Positions 1-7,435 of a DNA stretch of 64,000 bases are shown in pieces (position 1 is the first letter of the stretch; every line of letters starts with the position of its first letter). Under the pieces are notes generated by a model. The model saw nothing but the letters and a program-made list of their open reading frames with translations, searched no databases and had not been told where the DNA came from. The DNA lies in assembly GCF_008795985.1 (NCBI RefSeq), contig NZ_VMHP01000001.1, positions 372,001 to 436,000 on the forward strand, read 5' to 3'. The DNA comes from Marinobacter halotolerans (GTDB lineage Bacteria; Pseudomonadota; Gammaproteobacteria; Pseudomonadales; Oleiphilaceae). A program made the translations under genes and the position numbers.

Positions 1-237
1 GACGAAGAGTTAGAGGACATGCTGGGCAAGGCCCTGGACCGGATCCGCCAGTGCGCACCAAACGCCACAGCCGAGACAAAATCACTGTTACTTCGAGCTG
101 GGAAAGAGGACATGGGCGACCTGCTGGACAGTGCGGGAGTGAAGTTTGCAGCGGCCATCCGAAGCAGCGAAGGCTCGGAGGGAACAATGGCGTTTATGCA
201 AAAGCGGCCGCCGAGTTGGGCTCAGCCAGGCGATTGA
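1..237 (+). CDS. Enoyl-CoA hydratase/isomerase, C-terminal end (AtuE-like?)
   Basis: The reading frame is open from the first base and ends with TGA at 235-237, so only the last 78 codons of a longer gene are present. The tail has the features of a crotonase C-terminal helical segment: an 'AETKSLL' helix and the closing 'F.QKRPPSW' motif common in enoyl-CoA hydratases. The position directly before a biotin-dependent acyl-CoA carboxylase alpha subunit, an SDR and an acyl-CoA synthetase matches the order atuE-atuF-atuG-atuH of the acyclic terpene pathway, in which AtuE is isohexenylglutaconyl-CoA hydratase. In the related leucine pathway the same position is LiuC (methylglutaconyl-CoA hydratase). 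Family is fairly sure; substrate is inferred from context only. Hairpin element A starts 14 bp after the stop. Confidence 0.75.
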   Translation, partial: DEELEDMLGKALDRIRQCAPNATAETKSLLLRAGKEDMGDLLDSAGVKFAAAIRSSEGSEGTMAFMQKRPPSWAQPGD

Positions 238-251
238 ATTTCGGTGGAGCA

Positions 252-359
252 AGTTGAGGTGGAATGGCTTTCAGGAAAACGCTACAAGCCCATCCATGGG
301 CGCTTGGGCTCCGCCATCCATGGCTCCGCACATTTCCTGAAAGCCATTCCACCTCAACT
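252..359 (+). repeat. Hairpin element A: conserved 54-nt core inside locus-specific inverted repeat
   Basis: A perfect 27-bp inverted repeat (252-278 and 333-359) encloses a 54-nt core (279-332). The arms are not shared with the other copies. The core is: it matches the reverse complement of element C at all but two positions and shares its second half with element D. It carries two 12-nt mini-palindromes around CCATCCATGG, at 289-300 and 313-324. The element begins 14 bp behind the hydratase stop codon. A poly-U run after the distal arm, expected for an ordinary intrinsic terminator, is absent; instead the inner ends of the arms are A-rich (left) and T-rich (right). Not recognised as a named family. 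Confidence 0.85.
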
Positions 360-416
360 CGCCAGACTTCAACATAGCCGCGACCGTTTTGCAGGCAAAC
401 TCAAAGAAATGCGGGA

Positions 417-611
417 GCGCTTTCGGCGGGGGCTGTCTCCAGAAAATTTCGTAGGCCATGGATGGCCGGAGATAAGCGCACACGGGTTCGGCCGAGCGCT
501 TATAAAGCAAAGCTTCATGCGACAGCCGAACGACAGCAATCTGTGATTGCTGGCTGGACCCCGAAGGGGTGCTTGTAGCGGTTTTCTGGAGACAGCCCCC
601 GCCGAAAGCGC
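417..611 (-). repeat. Hairpin element B: long-loop variant with 30-bp perfect arms
   Basis: A perfect 30-bp inverted repeat (417-446 and 582-611) encloses a 135-nt loop. The loop starts with a core-like segment (GCCATGGATGGC at 455-466, then AAGCGC) and ends with GCTTGTAGCG (571-580), the same two ends as the core of element C in the same orientation. Between them is about 95 nt that the other copies lack, with internal stems: 486-492 with 525-531, 534-541 with 545-552 (8 bp, 3-nt loop), and 558-562 with 566-570 (5 bp, GAA loop). This looks like a multi-branched folded RNA or single-stranded DNA. The right arm ends 29 bp before the carboxylase start codon, so it lies in that gene's 5' leader. 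Confidence 0.8.
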
Positions 612-640
612 GGACAGGCACAAAACAAGAGATCAGAACA

Positions 641-2608
641 ATGCTAAAAAAACTGCTCATAGCCAACCGCGGTGAGATCGCTGTCCGTATCATCCGCACG
701 GCCAAATCACTGGGATACCGAACGGTCGCGGTTTTCTCGGAAGCCGACGCCCGCGCCCTGCATGTGGAACTGGCCGATGAAGCCGTTTGCATCGGCCCGG
801 CGCAGGTCAGTGCTTCCTATCTGAATGCCGAAGCCATACTCGAAGCCGCGAAAAAAACCGGCGCCGACTGCGTTCACCCCGGCTACGGCTTCCTGTCCGA
901 GAACTCCGGCTTCGCCCGCGCCTGCAAAGACGCCGGGCTTGTATTTGTCGGCCCGCCGGAAGCGGCCATCGAACTCATGGGCAGCAAACGCCGCTCCAAA
1001 ATTGCCATGCAGGAAGCCGGCGTTCCCGTGGTGCCCGGTTTTGAAGGGGACAACGCCCGCGACGACGAACTGATCGAAGCCGCCAAAACCATCGGCTACC
1101 CCCTGATGATCAAGGCCTCCGCCGGTGGTGGCGGCCGCGGCATGCGCCTGGTAGAGGCCGAGGCTGACCTGGCAGACAACCTGAAACGCGCCCGCTCCGA
1201 GTCCAAACAGGCCTTCGGCGACGACGAGCTGATACTGGAAAAGGCCGTCATCGAGCCACGCCATATCGAAATCCAGGTGTTCGCCGACCGCCACGGCAAC
1301 GCCGTCTACCTGGGTGAACGGGACTGTTCCATTCAGCGCCGCCACCAGAAAGTGGTGGAAGAAGCCCCCTCACCTTTCATGACACCCGAATTGCGCAAAG
1401 CCATGGGCGAAGCCGCCGTCAAGGCCGCCCTGGCCTGCCAGTACGAAGGCGCGGGCACGGTGGAATTTCTGGTGGACAAAGATCGGAACTTCTATTTCCT
1501 GGAAATGAACACCCGACTGCAAGTGGAACACCCGGTCACCGAAATGATCACTGGGCAGGACCTTGTGGCCTGGCAGTTGGCCGTCGCCGAGGGTGAGACC
1601 CTGCCCCTGAGCCAGGAAGAGGTTGTTCTCAATGGTCACGCCATCGAAGTCCGGCTCTACGCGGAAGACCCGGCGCGAAACTTTACCCCCCAAACCGGCA
1701 CCCTGCACCGGTTCAATCCGGCCGAAGGCGAAGGCATCCGGTTTGACAGTGGTGTGCGCGCGGGCGATGACATCACACCCCACTACGACCCCATGCTGGC
1801 CAAAGTCATCGCCTGGGGCAAGAACCGGAACGAAGCCCGCCGCCGGCTGATCAAAGCGCTGGAGGATACCGTCGTATTCGGCACCAACACCAATCAGCGC
1901 TTCCTTGCCCGCATCATTGCCGATGACGCCTTTGGCAGGGGCGAGGCGACCACCGCGTTTCTGCAATCAGAGTTCAACAATGACCCCTCCATGGCGCCTG
2001 CGGATATTGGCATCCGTGAACTGGCACTGGCCGCCAGCCTGTTCAGCCAGGGCATGGATCAGCAGCACGCCTGGAGCAACGCGCCGGCGACCGTCACACC
2101 CATGACACTGGCCACCGGCGAGCAGACCCTCAGTGTGCTGGTGCGCACCCGGGGCCACGAAATTACCGTGACCGCCGGCGAAGACCAGTACGAGCTCACG
2201 CTTGTGTCGGCCGCAAACGGGCGGGCATGCATCATCGACAGGGGCGCGCGTCAGGTTTGCCAATATCACCGTCAGGGGGATCATCTATATTTGCAGGCGT
2301 TCGGCCAGACCCTGGCGCTGCAGGACCTGACCCATCAGCCTGCCAACGCCAACGCCGCAGGCGGCACCGGCCAGATAAAAGCCACCATGGACGGCGCACT
2401 GATTGATGTGCTGGTGAAGCAGGGACAGACCGTAAAACAGGGTGATACGCTGGTGATTCTGGAGGCCATGAAAATGGAACACCCGGTCAAGGCTGACCGC
2501 GACGGTACTCTGGCCAGCCTGCCGGCTGTCAAAGGCGACCAGGTGAAACGCAACCAGTTACTGGCGGAAATTACCGCCGACGACACTGCGGAGGACACCG
2601 AACAATGA
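641..2608 (+). CDS. Biotin-containing acyl-CoA carboxylase alpha subunit (AtuF/LiuD-like)
   Basis: A 655-residue biotin carboxylase fused to a biotin carrier domain. It would carboxylate biotin with bicarbonate and ATP and hand the carboxyl group to a separate beta subunit acting on an acyl-CoA. Visible: N-terminal 'LLIANRGEIAVRI', the ATP-grasp glycine loop 'GGGGRGMR' (about 165-172), 'SIQRRHQKVVEEAPSP', 'EMNTRLQVEHPVTE', and the biotinyl motif 'EAMKME' with Lys about 611. The start at 641 was chosen because the protein there aligns with the normal N terminus; the longer frame upstream runs through hairpin element B. The stop overlaps the next start (ATGA). Context (hydratase before; SDR and acyl-CoA synthetase after) favours the geranyl-CoA carboxylase alpha subunit AtuF; methylcrotonyl-CoA carboxylase alpha (LiuD) is the main alternative. 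No beta subunit lies in the window. Confidence 0.9.
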   Translation: MLKKLLIANRGEIAVRIIRTAKSLGYRTVAVFSEADARALHVELADEAVCIGPAQVSASYLNAEAILEAAKKTGADCVHPGYGFLSENSGFARACKDAGLVFVGPPEAAIELMGSKRRSKIAMQEAGVPVVPGFEGDNARDDELIEAAKTIGYPLMIKASAGGGGRGMRLVEAEADLADNLKRARSESKQAFGDDELILEKAVIEPRHIEIQVFADRHGNAVYLGERDCSIQRRHQKVVEEAPSPFMTPELRKAMGEAAVKAALACQYEGAGTVEFLVDKDRNFYFLEMNTRLQVEHPVTEMITGQDLVAWQLAVAEGETLPLSQEEVVLNGHAIEVRLYAEDPARNFTPQTGTLHRFNPAEGEGIRFDSGVRAGDDITPHYDPMLAKVIAWGKNRNEARRRLIKALEDTVVFGTNTNQRFLARIIADDAFGRGEATTAFLQSEFNNDPSMAPADIGIRELALAASLFSQGMDQQHAWSNAPATVTPMTLATGEQTLSVLVRTRGHEITVTAGEDQYELTLVSAANGRACIIDRGARQVCQYHRQGDHLYLQAFGQTLALQDLTHQPANANAAGGTGQIKATMDGALIDVLVKQGQTVKQGDTLVILEAMKMEHPVKADRDGTLASLPAVKGDQVKRNQLLAEITADDTAEDTEQ

Positions 2609-3432
2609 GCGACCTGACCAATCGAACCGTGTTTATAACAGGCGGCAGCCGCGGCATTGGCCGCGCCATTGCCCTTGCATGCGCCCGCCAAGGCGCCAAT
2701 GTGGTGATTGCGGCCAAATCCGACAAGCCCCATCCCAAGCTGCCCGGGACCATCCACAGCGTCGCCGATGAAATTCGCGAAGCCGGCGGGCAGGCCCTGC
2801 CACTAGTGCTGGATGTGCGCGACGAAGACCGGGTAAAAGCCTGCGTCGACGAGGCCGGCGAACATTTCGGGGGAATTGATGCCCTGATCAACAATGCCGG
2901 TGCCATTCGCCTGTCCGGCGTGGAAGGCCTGAAACCAAGCCGTTATGACCTAATGCACCAGGTCAACGCCCGGGCGGTATTCGTCTGCAGCCAGGCCGTT
3001 CTGCCCTGGCTGAAGGAATCAGACCATGCCCACATACTGAGCCTGGCGCCGCCCCTGAACCTGAACACCAAATGGTTCGCCCAGTACGGCCCCTACACCA
3101 CCACAAAATACGGCATGACCATGCTCAGCCTGGGCATGGCAGAGGAATTCAGCCGCTACGGCATTGCCGTGAATACCCTGTGGCCGAAGACCCTGATTGC
3201 CACTGCCGCCATCGAATTTGAAGTAGGCGGCCCGAAAATGATGGCCCAGGGCCGCAATCCGGACATCATGGCGGATGCGACGGTCAGCATTCTTGGCCGC
3301 AACGCGGAGCAGATGACCGGCCAAACACTGATTGATGAAGACCTGCTGAGAGCCGATGGCGTGACCGATTTCGAAGGCTACCGCTATCAGCCCGGCGACA
3401 AACCGCTGATGCCAGACCTGTTTCTGGATTAG
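2605..3432 (+). CDS. Short-chain dehydrogenase/reductase (HSDL2/AtuG-like)
   Basis: A 275-residue classical-type SDR. The NAD(P)-binding motif TGGSRGIG is at residues 12-19, NNAG near 96-99 and the catalytic Tyr-x-x-x-Lys ('PYTTTK') at Tyr164/Lys168. The segment 'SLAPPLNL' and the conserved tail 'YRYQPGDKPLMPDLFLD' are typical of the hydroxysteroid dehydrogenase-like 2 group. The start codon overlaps the carboxylase stop by four bases and the acyl-CoA synthetase follows 18 bp later, so the three are probably one transcript. In the atu cluster an SDR of this kind (AtuG) sits in the same position; its precise substrate is not settled, so only oxidoreductase activity on a terpenoid or acyl-CoA intermediate is suggested. 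Confidence 0.88.
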   Translation: MSDLTNRTVFITGGSRGIGRAIALACARQGANVVIAAKSDKPHPKLPGTIHSVADEIREAGGQALPLVLDVRDEDRVKACVDEAGEHFGGIDALINNAGAIRLSGVEGLKPSRYDLMHQVNARAVFVCSQAVLPWLKESDHAHILSLAPPLNLNTKWFAQYGPYTTTKYGMTMLSLGMAEEFSRYGIAVNTLWPKTLIATAAIEFEVGGPKMMAQGRNPDIMADATVSILGRNAEQMTGQTLIDEDLLRADGVTDFEGYRYQPGDKPLMPDLFLD

Positions 3433-3450
3433 CCAAAAAGGGATGACCAG

Positions 3451-5280
3451 ATGACCCAGGATACCGTCACGGCCCGCGACCTTGTTCGAAGTTTGCCCGG
3501 CATTGCCCGACGCTTTCCCAGCATTGCCAAGGGCCTCTATTATTACGCCGCCAAGGCTCCCCATAAGCCGCTGACCCTGGGCACTCTGATCGAACGCAAT
3601 GCACGGGCCTTCGGCCATCGCCCGGCCATTCTGTACGAAGATCGCAGCCTGACCTGGCGCGAGTTCGATGGCTGGGCCAATCAGTTCGCCCGTTACCTGA
3701 CGGCCGAAGGCCTGAAAAAAGGCGACGCCATTGCAGTGTTCCTGGAGAACCGCCCGGAACTGCTGGCAGTGGTTGCCGGCGCTGCGAAAATCGGCGTGGC
3801 CTGCGCCATGCTGAATACCTCCCAGAAAGGCAAGGTACTGACCCACAGCATTAATCTGATCCAGCCAAAGCTGGTTGTGGTCGGTGAAGAACTGGCCGGT
3901 ACATTTGATGAGGTTCGCGGTGCCATCGACACCGACCACCCACGCCCTTTTCAGTTCCTGGCGGACGCGAACACCCTGAACGAATTCGGCGATGCGCCGG
4001 ATGGTTACACCAATATGGCCGCGGGCGTCAGCGCTCATCGCAGTGACGCCCCCGCTGTCAGCAACCCGCCTACCATGGGCGACACCGCCGTCTACCTGTT
4101 CACCTCGGGCACGACCGGCCTGCCCAAAGCCGCGCCCGGGTCCCATCGCAAGTTCGTTAAGGCGTATGGTGGCTTCGGGCTGATGTCCCTGGCCATGGAA
4201 CCGGAGGATGTTCTTTACTGCACGCTGCCCCTCTACCACGGCACCGCCCTGCTGGTGTGTTGGGGATCGGTGCTGGCCGGCGGCTCGTCGATCGCGCTGC
4301 GACGGAAGTTCTCGGCCAGCGAGTTCTGGAAAGACGTTCGCTATTACCGCGCCACCACCTTCGGCTATGTGGGCGAGCTCTGCCGCTATTTGCTGAACCA
4401 GCCCCGGTCGGAAAAAGACCGGCATCACACTCTTACCAAAATGATCGGCAACGGCCTGCGTCCGTCCATCTGGCACGAGTTCAAATCCCGCTTCGGAATC
4501 GACACGGTGGCGGAACTGTATGCTTCCAGCGAGGGCAACATCGGGTTCAGCAATTTTTTCAACATGAACAACACCGTCGGTTTCTCCACCGCCCCCTACA
4601 AACTGGTGGAATTCCACGACGGCACCCGTGATCCGGTGCGGGACGAGAAAGGCTTCATGAAGGAAGTGCCAAAAGGCCGACCGGGTCTGCTGATCGGAGA
4701 GATCACCAAGGTCTGGTCATTTGAGGGCTACACCCAGAAAGAGGCCACGGAAAAGTCCATCCTCCGGGATGCTTTCAAGAAAGGCGATGAGTGGTTCAAC
4801 ACCGGCGACGTGCTGAAAAACATAGGCTGCGGCCACCTGCAGTTCGTCGACCGCATGGGTGATACCTTCCGCTGGAAAGGCGAAAACGTATCCACCAACG
4901 AAGTGGAAAACATCATCGACGGCTCGGGCCTGGCGGAAGAAGCCATCGTCTACGGCGTGGAAATCCCCGGCACGAACGGCAAAGCCGGCATGGTGACCCT
5001 GGTGCCGCAAGCTGATATCAATGAATTCGATCCGGACAGGTTGCTGAGCTACCTGCAGGAGAACCTGCCGCCTTACGCCATTCCGGTGTTCGTCCGCGTG
5101 ACCGATGCCATCGAGAAAACCGGCACGTTCAAGTATCGCAAGGTCGATATTCAGAAGCTTGGGTATTCCATCGAAAAGCCCGGTGACCAGGTTTATGCCC
5201 ACTTGCCGGGTTGTGAGGGGTATATTCAGCTGACCGAGAAGCTTCTGGGGCAGATCGATGCTGGGGAGATTGGGCTTTAA
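3451..5280 (+). CDS. Long-chain/very-long-chain acyl-CoA synthetase (AtuH-like)
   Basis: A 609-residue ATP-dependent acyl-CoA synthetase of the FATP/VLACS branch. The AMP-binding P-loop 'FTSGTTGLPKA' is near residue 217, followed by 'YCTLPLYHGTA', 'YASSEGNIGF', and the C-terminal 'TGDVL...FVDRMGDTFRWKGENVST' region that closes over the active site. The enzyme would activate a fatty or terpenoid acid to its CoA thioester. It is 18 bp behind the SDR with an AGGGATGACC ribosome-binding region. The order hydratase, carboxylase alpha, SDR, synthetase matches atuEFGH. Hairpin element C lies about 100 bp downstream, between this gene and the convergent oxidoreductase. Confidence 0.9.
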   Translation: MTQDTVTARDLVRSLPGIARRFPSIAKGLYYYAAKAPHKPLTLGTLIERNARAFGHRPAILYEDRSLTWREFDGWANQFARYLTAEGLKKGDAIAVFLENRPELLAVVAGAAKIGVACAMLNTSQKGKVLTHSINLIQPKLVVVGEELAGTFDEVRGAIDTDHPRPFQFLADANTLNEFGDAPDGYTNMAAGVSAHRSDAPAVSNPPTMGDTAVYLFTSGTTGLPKAAPGSHRKFVKAYGGFGLMSLAMEPEDVLYCTLPLYHGTALLVCWGSVLAGGSSIALRRKFSASEFWKDVRYYRATTFGYVGELCRYLLNQPRSEKDRHHTLTKMIGNGLRPSIWHEFKSRFGIDTVAELYASSEGNIGFSNFFNMNNTVGFSTAPYKLVEFHDGTRDPVRDEKGFMKEVPKGRPGLLIGEITKVWSFEGYTQKEATEKSILRDAFKKGDEWFNTGDVLKNIGCGHLQFVDRMGDTFRWKGENVSTNEVENIIDGSGLAEEAIVYGVEIPGTNGKAGMVTLVPQADINEFDPDRLLSYLQENLPPYAIPVFVRVTDAIEKTGTFKYRKVDIQKLGYSIEKPGDQVYAHLPGCEGYIQLTEKLLGQIDAGEIGL

Positions 5281-5380
5281 CCTCATTTCCCAGCCTGAAT
5301 TTTTTGGTGTTAACGCCAAGTCGGGCAGGCCTGGCTCGCCAGCAGTTCAGTAATCGCAAGCGATATCCCGTTAGTGAGTT

Positions 5381-5490
5381 AGCGCCGGTGGGAACCCTCG
5401 ACCAAAAATGTGCGGAGCCATGGATGGCGGAGCCCAAGCGCTCATGGATGAGCTTGTAGCGTTTTTTGGGCGAGGGTTCCCATCGGTGCT
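5381..5490 (-). repeat. Hairpin element C: conserved 54-nt core inside locus-specific inverted repeat
   Basis: Arms at 5381-5408 and 5463-5490 (28 bp, three mismatches) enclose a 54-nt core (5409-5462) that is the reverse complement of the element A core with two differences. Those two differences fall opposite each other in the first mini-hairpin, so pairing is preserved. Two of the three arm mismatches are G-T on the plus strand and would be G-U wobble pairs in a plus-strand RNA. The element lies between two convergent genes (acyl-CoA synthetase stop 5280; oxidoreductase stop 5537). Arm sequence is unrelated to that of the other copies. Confidence 0.85.
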
Positions 5491-5536
5491 CTGCACCAAA
5501 CTAACCAGGCTACGATCCCAGGCAAAAGGACAAACT

Positions 5537-6517
5537 TCAGCCGCCAACCTTCAGCACAATCTTGCCAGTAGCCGTACGACCAGTAAGCGCCCCAAGAGCC
5601 TTCTCGTATTCCTCAAACTCGAACACCTGGCTGATTTTCGGATCGATTTTGCCCTCGGCAAACATCTGTAGCAGCTCCATCATGTTTTTGGCGCTGTTTT
5701 CCGGCTCTCGCTGGGTGAAGCTGCCCCAGAATACGCCAACCACGGAACAGCCCTTCAGAAGGGTCAGGTTAGCCGGGATCTGAGGGATGTCGCCGGCGGC
5801 AAAACCGATGATCAGGTGGCGGCCGTTCCAGGCCATCGCCCGCAACGCCTGCTCGGTAAATTCACCGCCGACCGGGTCGTAAATGACATCGACACCCTTG
5901 CTGTTGGTCAGCTTCTTCACCGCTTCTTTCAACGGCTCTTCCGAGTAGTTGATCAGTTCGTCCGCGCCAGCTTCTTTTGCCACGGCCAGTTTTTCCGCCG
6001 TGCTGGCTGCGGCAATTACCTTGGCACCCATGGCCTTGCCCAGCTCAATGGTAGCCAAGCCAACGCCGCCGCTGGCGCCCAGCACAAGAAGGGTTTCACC
6101 GGGTTGAATGTTGGCGCGTTGCTTCAGAGCGTAATAGGAGGTGCCGTAAACCATGGAAAACGCAGCGGCTTTCTCGTCGGACATGGCGTCCGGAATCGGC
6201 AGGATATTCTGCTCCGGAACGATCACCTCTTCGGCAAAGGCACCGTAACCGGTCAGGCCCGCCACACGGTCACCCGGCTTGAAGCGGGTAACTTTCTCCC
6301 CAACCTCAATGACTTCCCCGGACATTTCCCCGCCCGGGGAAAACGGCATAGTAGGTTTGAGCTGATACTTGCCTTCGATGATCAGGGTATCGGGAAAGTT
6401 CAGGCCGGCAGCCTTCACTTTCACCTTCACGCCCCGCCCTTTCACTTCAGGGCTGGGAATATCCTCGATCACCAGTTTACCGGCAGGGCCATATTCCTTG
6501 CAGAGAATCGCTCTCAT
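5537..6517 (-). CDS. NADPH:quinone oxidoreductase family protein (zinc-independent MDR)
   Basis: A 326-residue medium-chain dehydrogenase/reductase. The N-terminal GroES-like domain contains 'GLNFPDTLIIEGKYQ', typical of the quinone oxidoreductase branch; the catalytic zinc cysteine and histidine of alcohol dehydrogenases are not seen. The Rossmann motif GASGGVG is at residues 147-153 and 'DPVGGE' near 210. The C-terminal 'TGRTATGKIVLKV' is also typical. It is monocistronic, with a gap of about 150 bp before the BLUF gene upstream. Members reduce quinones or act on enoyl-CoA/enone substrates; the real substrate cannot be read here. Confidence 0.88.
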   Translation of the reverse strand: MRAILCKEYGPAGKLVIEDIPSPEVKGRGVKVKVKAAGLNFPDTLIIEGKYQLKPTMPFSPGGEMSGEVIEVGEKVTRFKPGDRVAGLTGYGAFAEEVIVPEQNILPIPDAMSDEKAAAFSMVYGTSYYALKQRANIQPGETLLVLGASGGVGLATIELGKAMGAKVIAAASTAEKLAVAKEAGADELINYSEEPLKEAVKKLTNSKGVDVIYDPVGGEFTEQALRAMAWNGRHLIIGFAAGDIPQIPANLTLLKGCSVVGVFWGSFTQREPENSAKNMMELLQMFAEGKIDPKISQVFEFEEYEKALGALTGRTATGKIVLKVGG

Positions 6518-6666
6518 GGTGTGCTCCGTTTATCAGCATTTGGTTAGCAGAAGAAGATAAGGATAGTTGCTAATCACGCTGAAGCTAAACAGTGTCACGC
6601 CATGAATCAAATGAACAAATCTTATCTCGAAACATTAGTCGCTTTTATTGACGGTGCTGACCTTCT

Positions 6667-7233
6667 TCAGAACGTCGTACTCGCATAAACCAGGGCACCG
6701 ACGATGGCCAGAGCCGCTACGACCAGCCCGATTCCAACACCACTGACACCTGAAGAAGCCCTTGAACGTGAGGATGCCAGATCCTGGTGGTTTATCACTC
6801 GACCCTGCTCGCTGGAATCGCGTATCAGCTGAATCATGTCCTCACACAAAGGGCGGGTGAAGCTCAGGGGCTGGAAAGACTTCATTCCGTTCCGGTCCAG
6901 AAACTTCTGAACGTCTGAGGAAAGCGGTACGTATTTCATCGACCAATTGGTAAAGGTCCGGGCAGAAAGCGGCTCTTCCACCAGAGTCGTCACGTTGCGG
7001 TGGCGTTCGTCATTGGCTATACGATCGTACAGCTCGCGAACCGCGTCTTCTTCACCCTCCAGGTACTGGAAAAAACAACCGTCTCCGTAGTAAAGCCCCC
7101 CCACTATGTGGGTTTTCGCATTATTCTTGCGGGACGTCATCAATATACGAGCAACGTTGGGCTCGACGCCCTGTTCGGCCGGCTTCTCATTGAACGTGGC
7201 TTCACTGGCATAAGCCAGGCGGATTAAAGACAT
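6667..7233 (-). CDS. BLUF-domain blue-light sensor with C-terminal membrane anchor
   Basis: A 188-residue protein. The first 110 residues form a BLUF domain: Tyr8 in 'IRLAYAS', the Asn pair 37/38 in 'SRKNNAK', Gln56 in 'FFQYLEG', and Trp97/Met99 in 'NWSMK' correspond to the flavin-contact residues of the family. BLUF proteins bind FAD non-covalently and respond to blue light. The linker (about 110-160) has no recognisable output domain; residues about 163-184 are a hydrophobic segment, so the sensor may be tail-anchored. Start 7233 is preferred because AGGAG lies 8 bp before it and the BLUF fold begins there; the frame extends 12 codons further upstream without a ribosome-binding site. Confidence 0.85.
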   Translation of the reverse strand: MSLIRLAYASEATFNEKPAEQGVEPNVARILMTSRKNNAKTHIVGGLYYGDGCFFQYLEGEEDAVRELYDRIANDERHRNVTTLVEEPLSARTFTNWSMKYVPLSSDVQKFLDRNGMKSFQPLSFTRPLCEDMIQLIRDSSEQGRVINHQDLASSRSRASSGVSGVGIGLVVAALAIVGALVYASTTF

Positions 7234-7375
7234 GGAACATGCTCCTAAGGTCAGCAAATTCGCCAACACAACTGTGTTACGGGATTTTCACAAAGAGATT
7301 AAGATACGGCCGAAATAGCTCGAACGGATCACAGTAGGATGTCGGGTAAGGTCTTAGGAGGCCAGCGAGAAAGGC

Positions 7376-7413
7376 ATAAAAAACGGGCCACCGAAAGACT
7401 CGGGGCCCGTTTC
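7376..7413 (-). terminator. Intrinsic terminator of the PEP-CTERM gene
   Basis: On the minus strand a stem of 9 bp (GGCCCGTTT region, 7404-7412 with 7381-7389), extended inside by CCGA/TCGG, closes a short loop and is followed by a run of six T residues. It starts 23 bp after the stop of the minus-strand gene ending at 7436. Confidence 0.8.
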
Positions 7414-7435
7414 TCTCAACTACAGATGTTCCAGA

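Noticed and set aside
252..359. Reading elements A-D as ordinary intrinsic terminators.
   Set aside because: They lack a T-run after the outer arm; T-rich sequence lies at the inner arm end and the loop is long and conserved, unlike a simple terminator. A termination role is not excluded.
417..611. Integron attC site as an explanation for element B.
   Set aside because: The GTTRRRY / RYYYAAC consensus ends are not found, arms are perfect and not imperfect, and no integrase or cassette array is present.
569..640. Extension of the biotin carboxylase 24 codons upstream.
   Set aside because: It reads through the arm of hairpin element B and is not like the family; the conserved N terminus begins at 641.
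3019..4617. Long open frame (532 codons) on the minus strand opposite the SDR and acyl-CoA synthetase genes.
   Set aside because: Mirror of GC-rich coding DNA; both plus-strand genes carry clear family motifs through this stretch and the antisense product has none.
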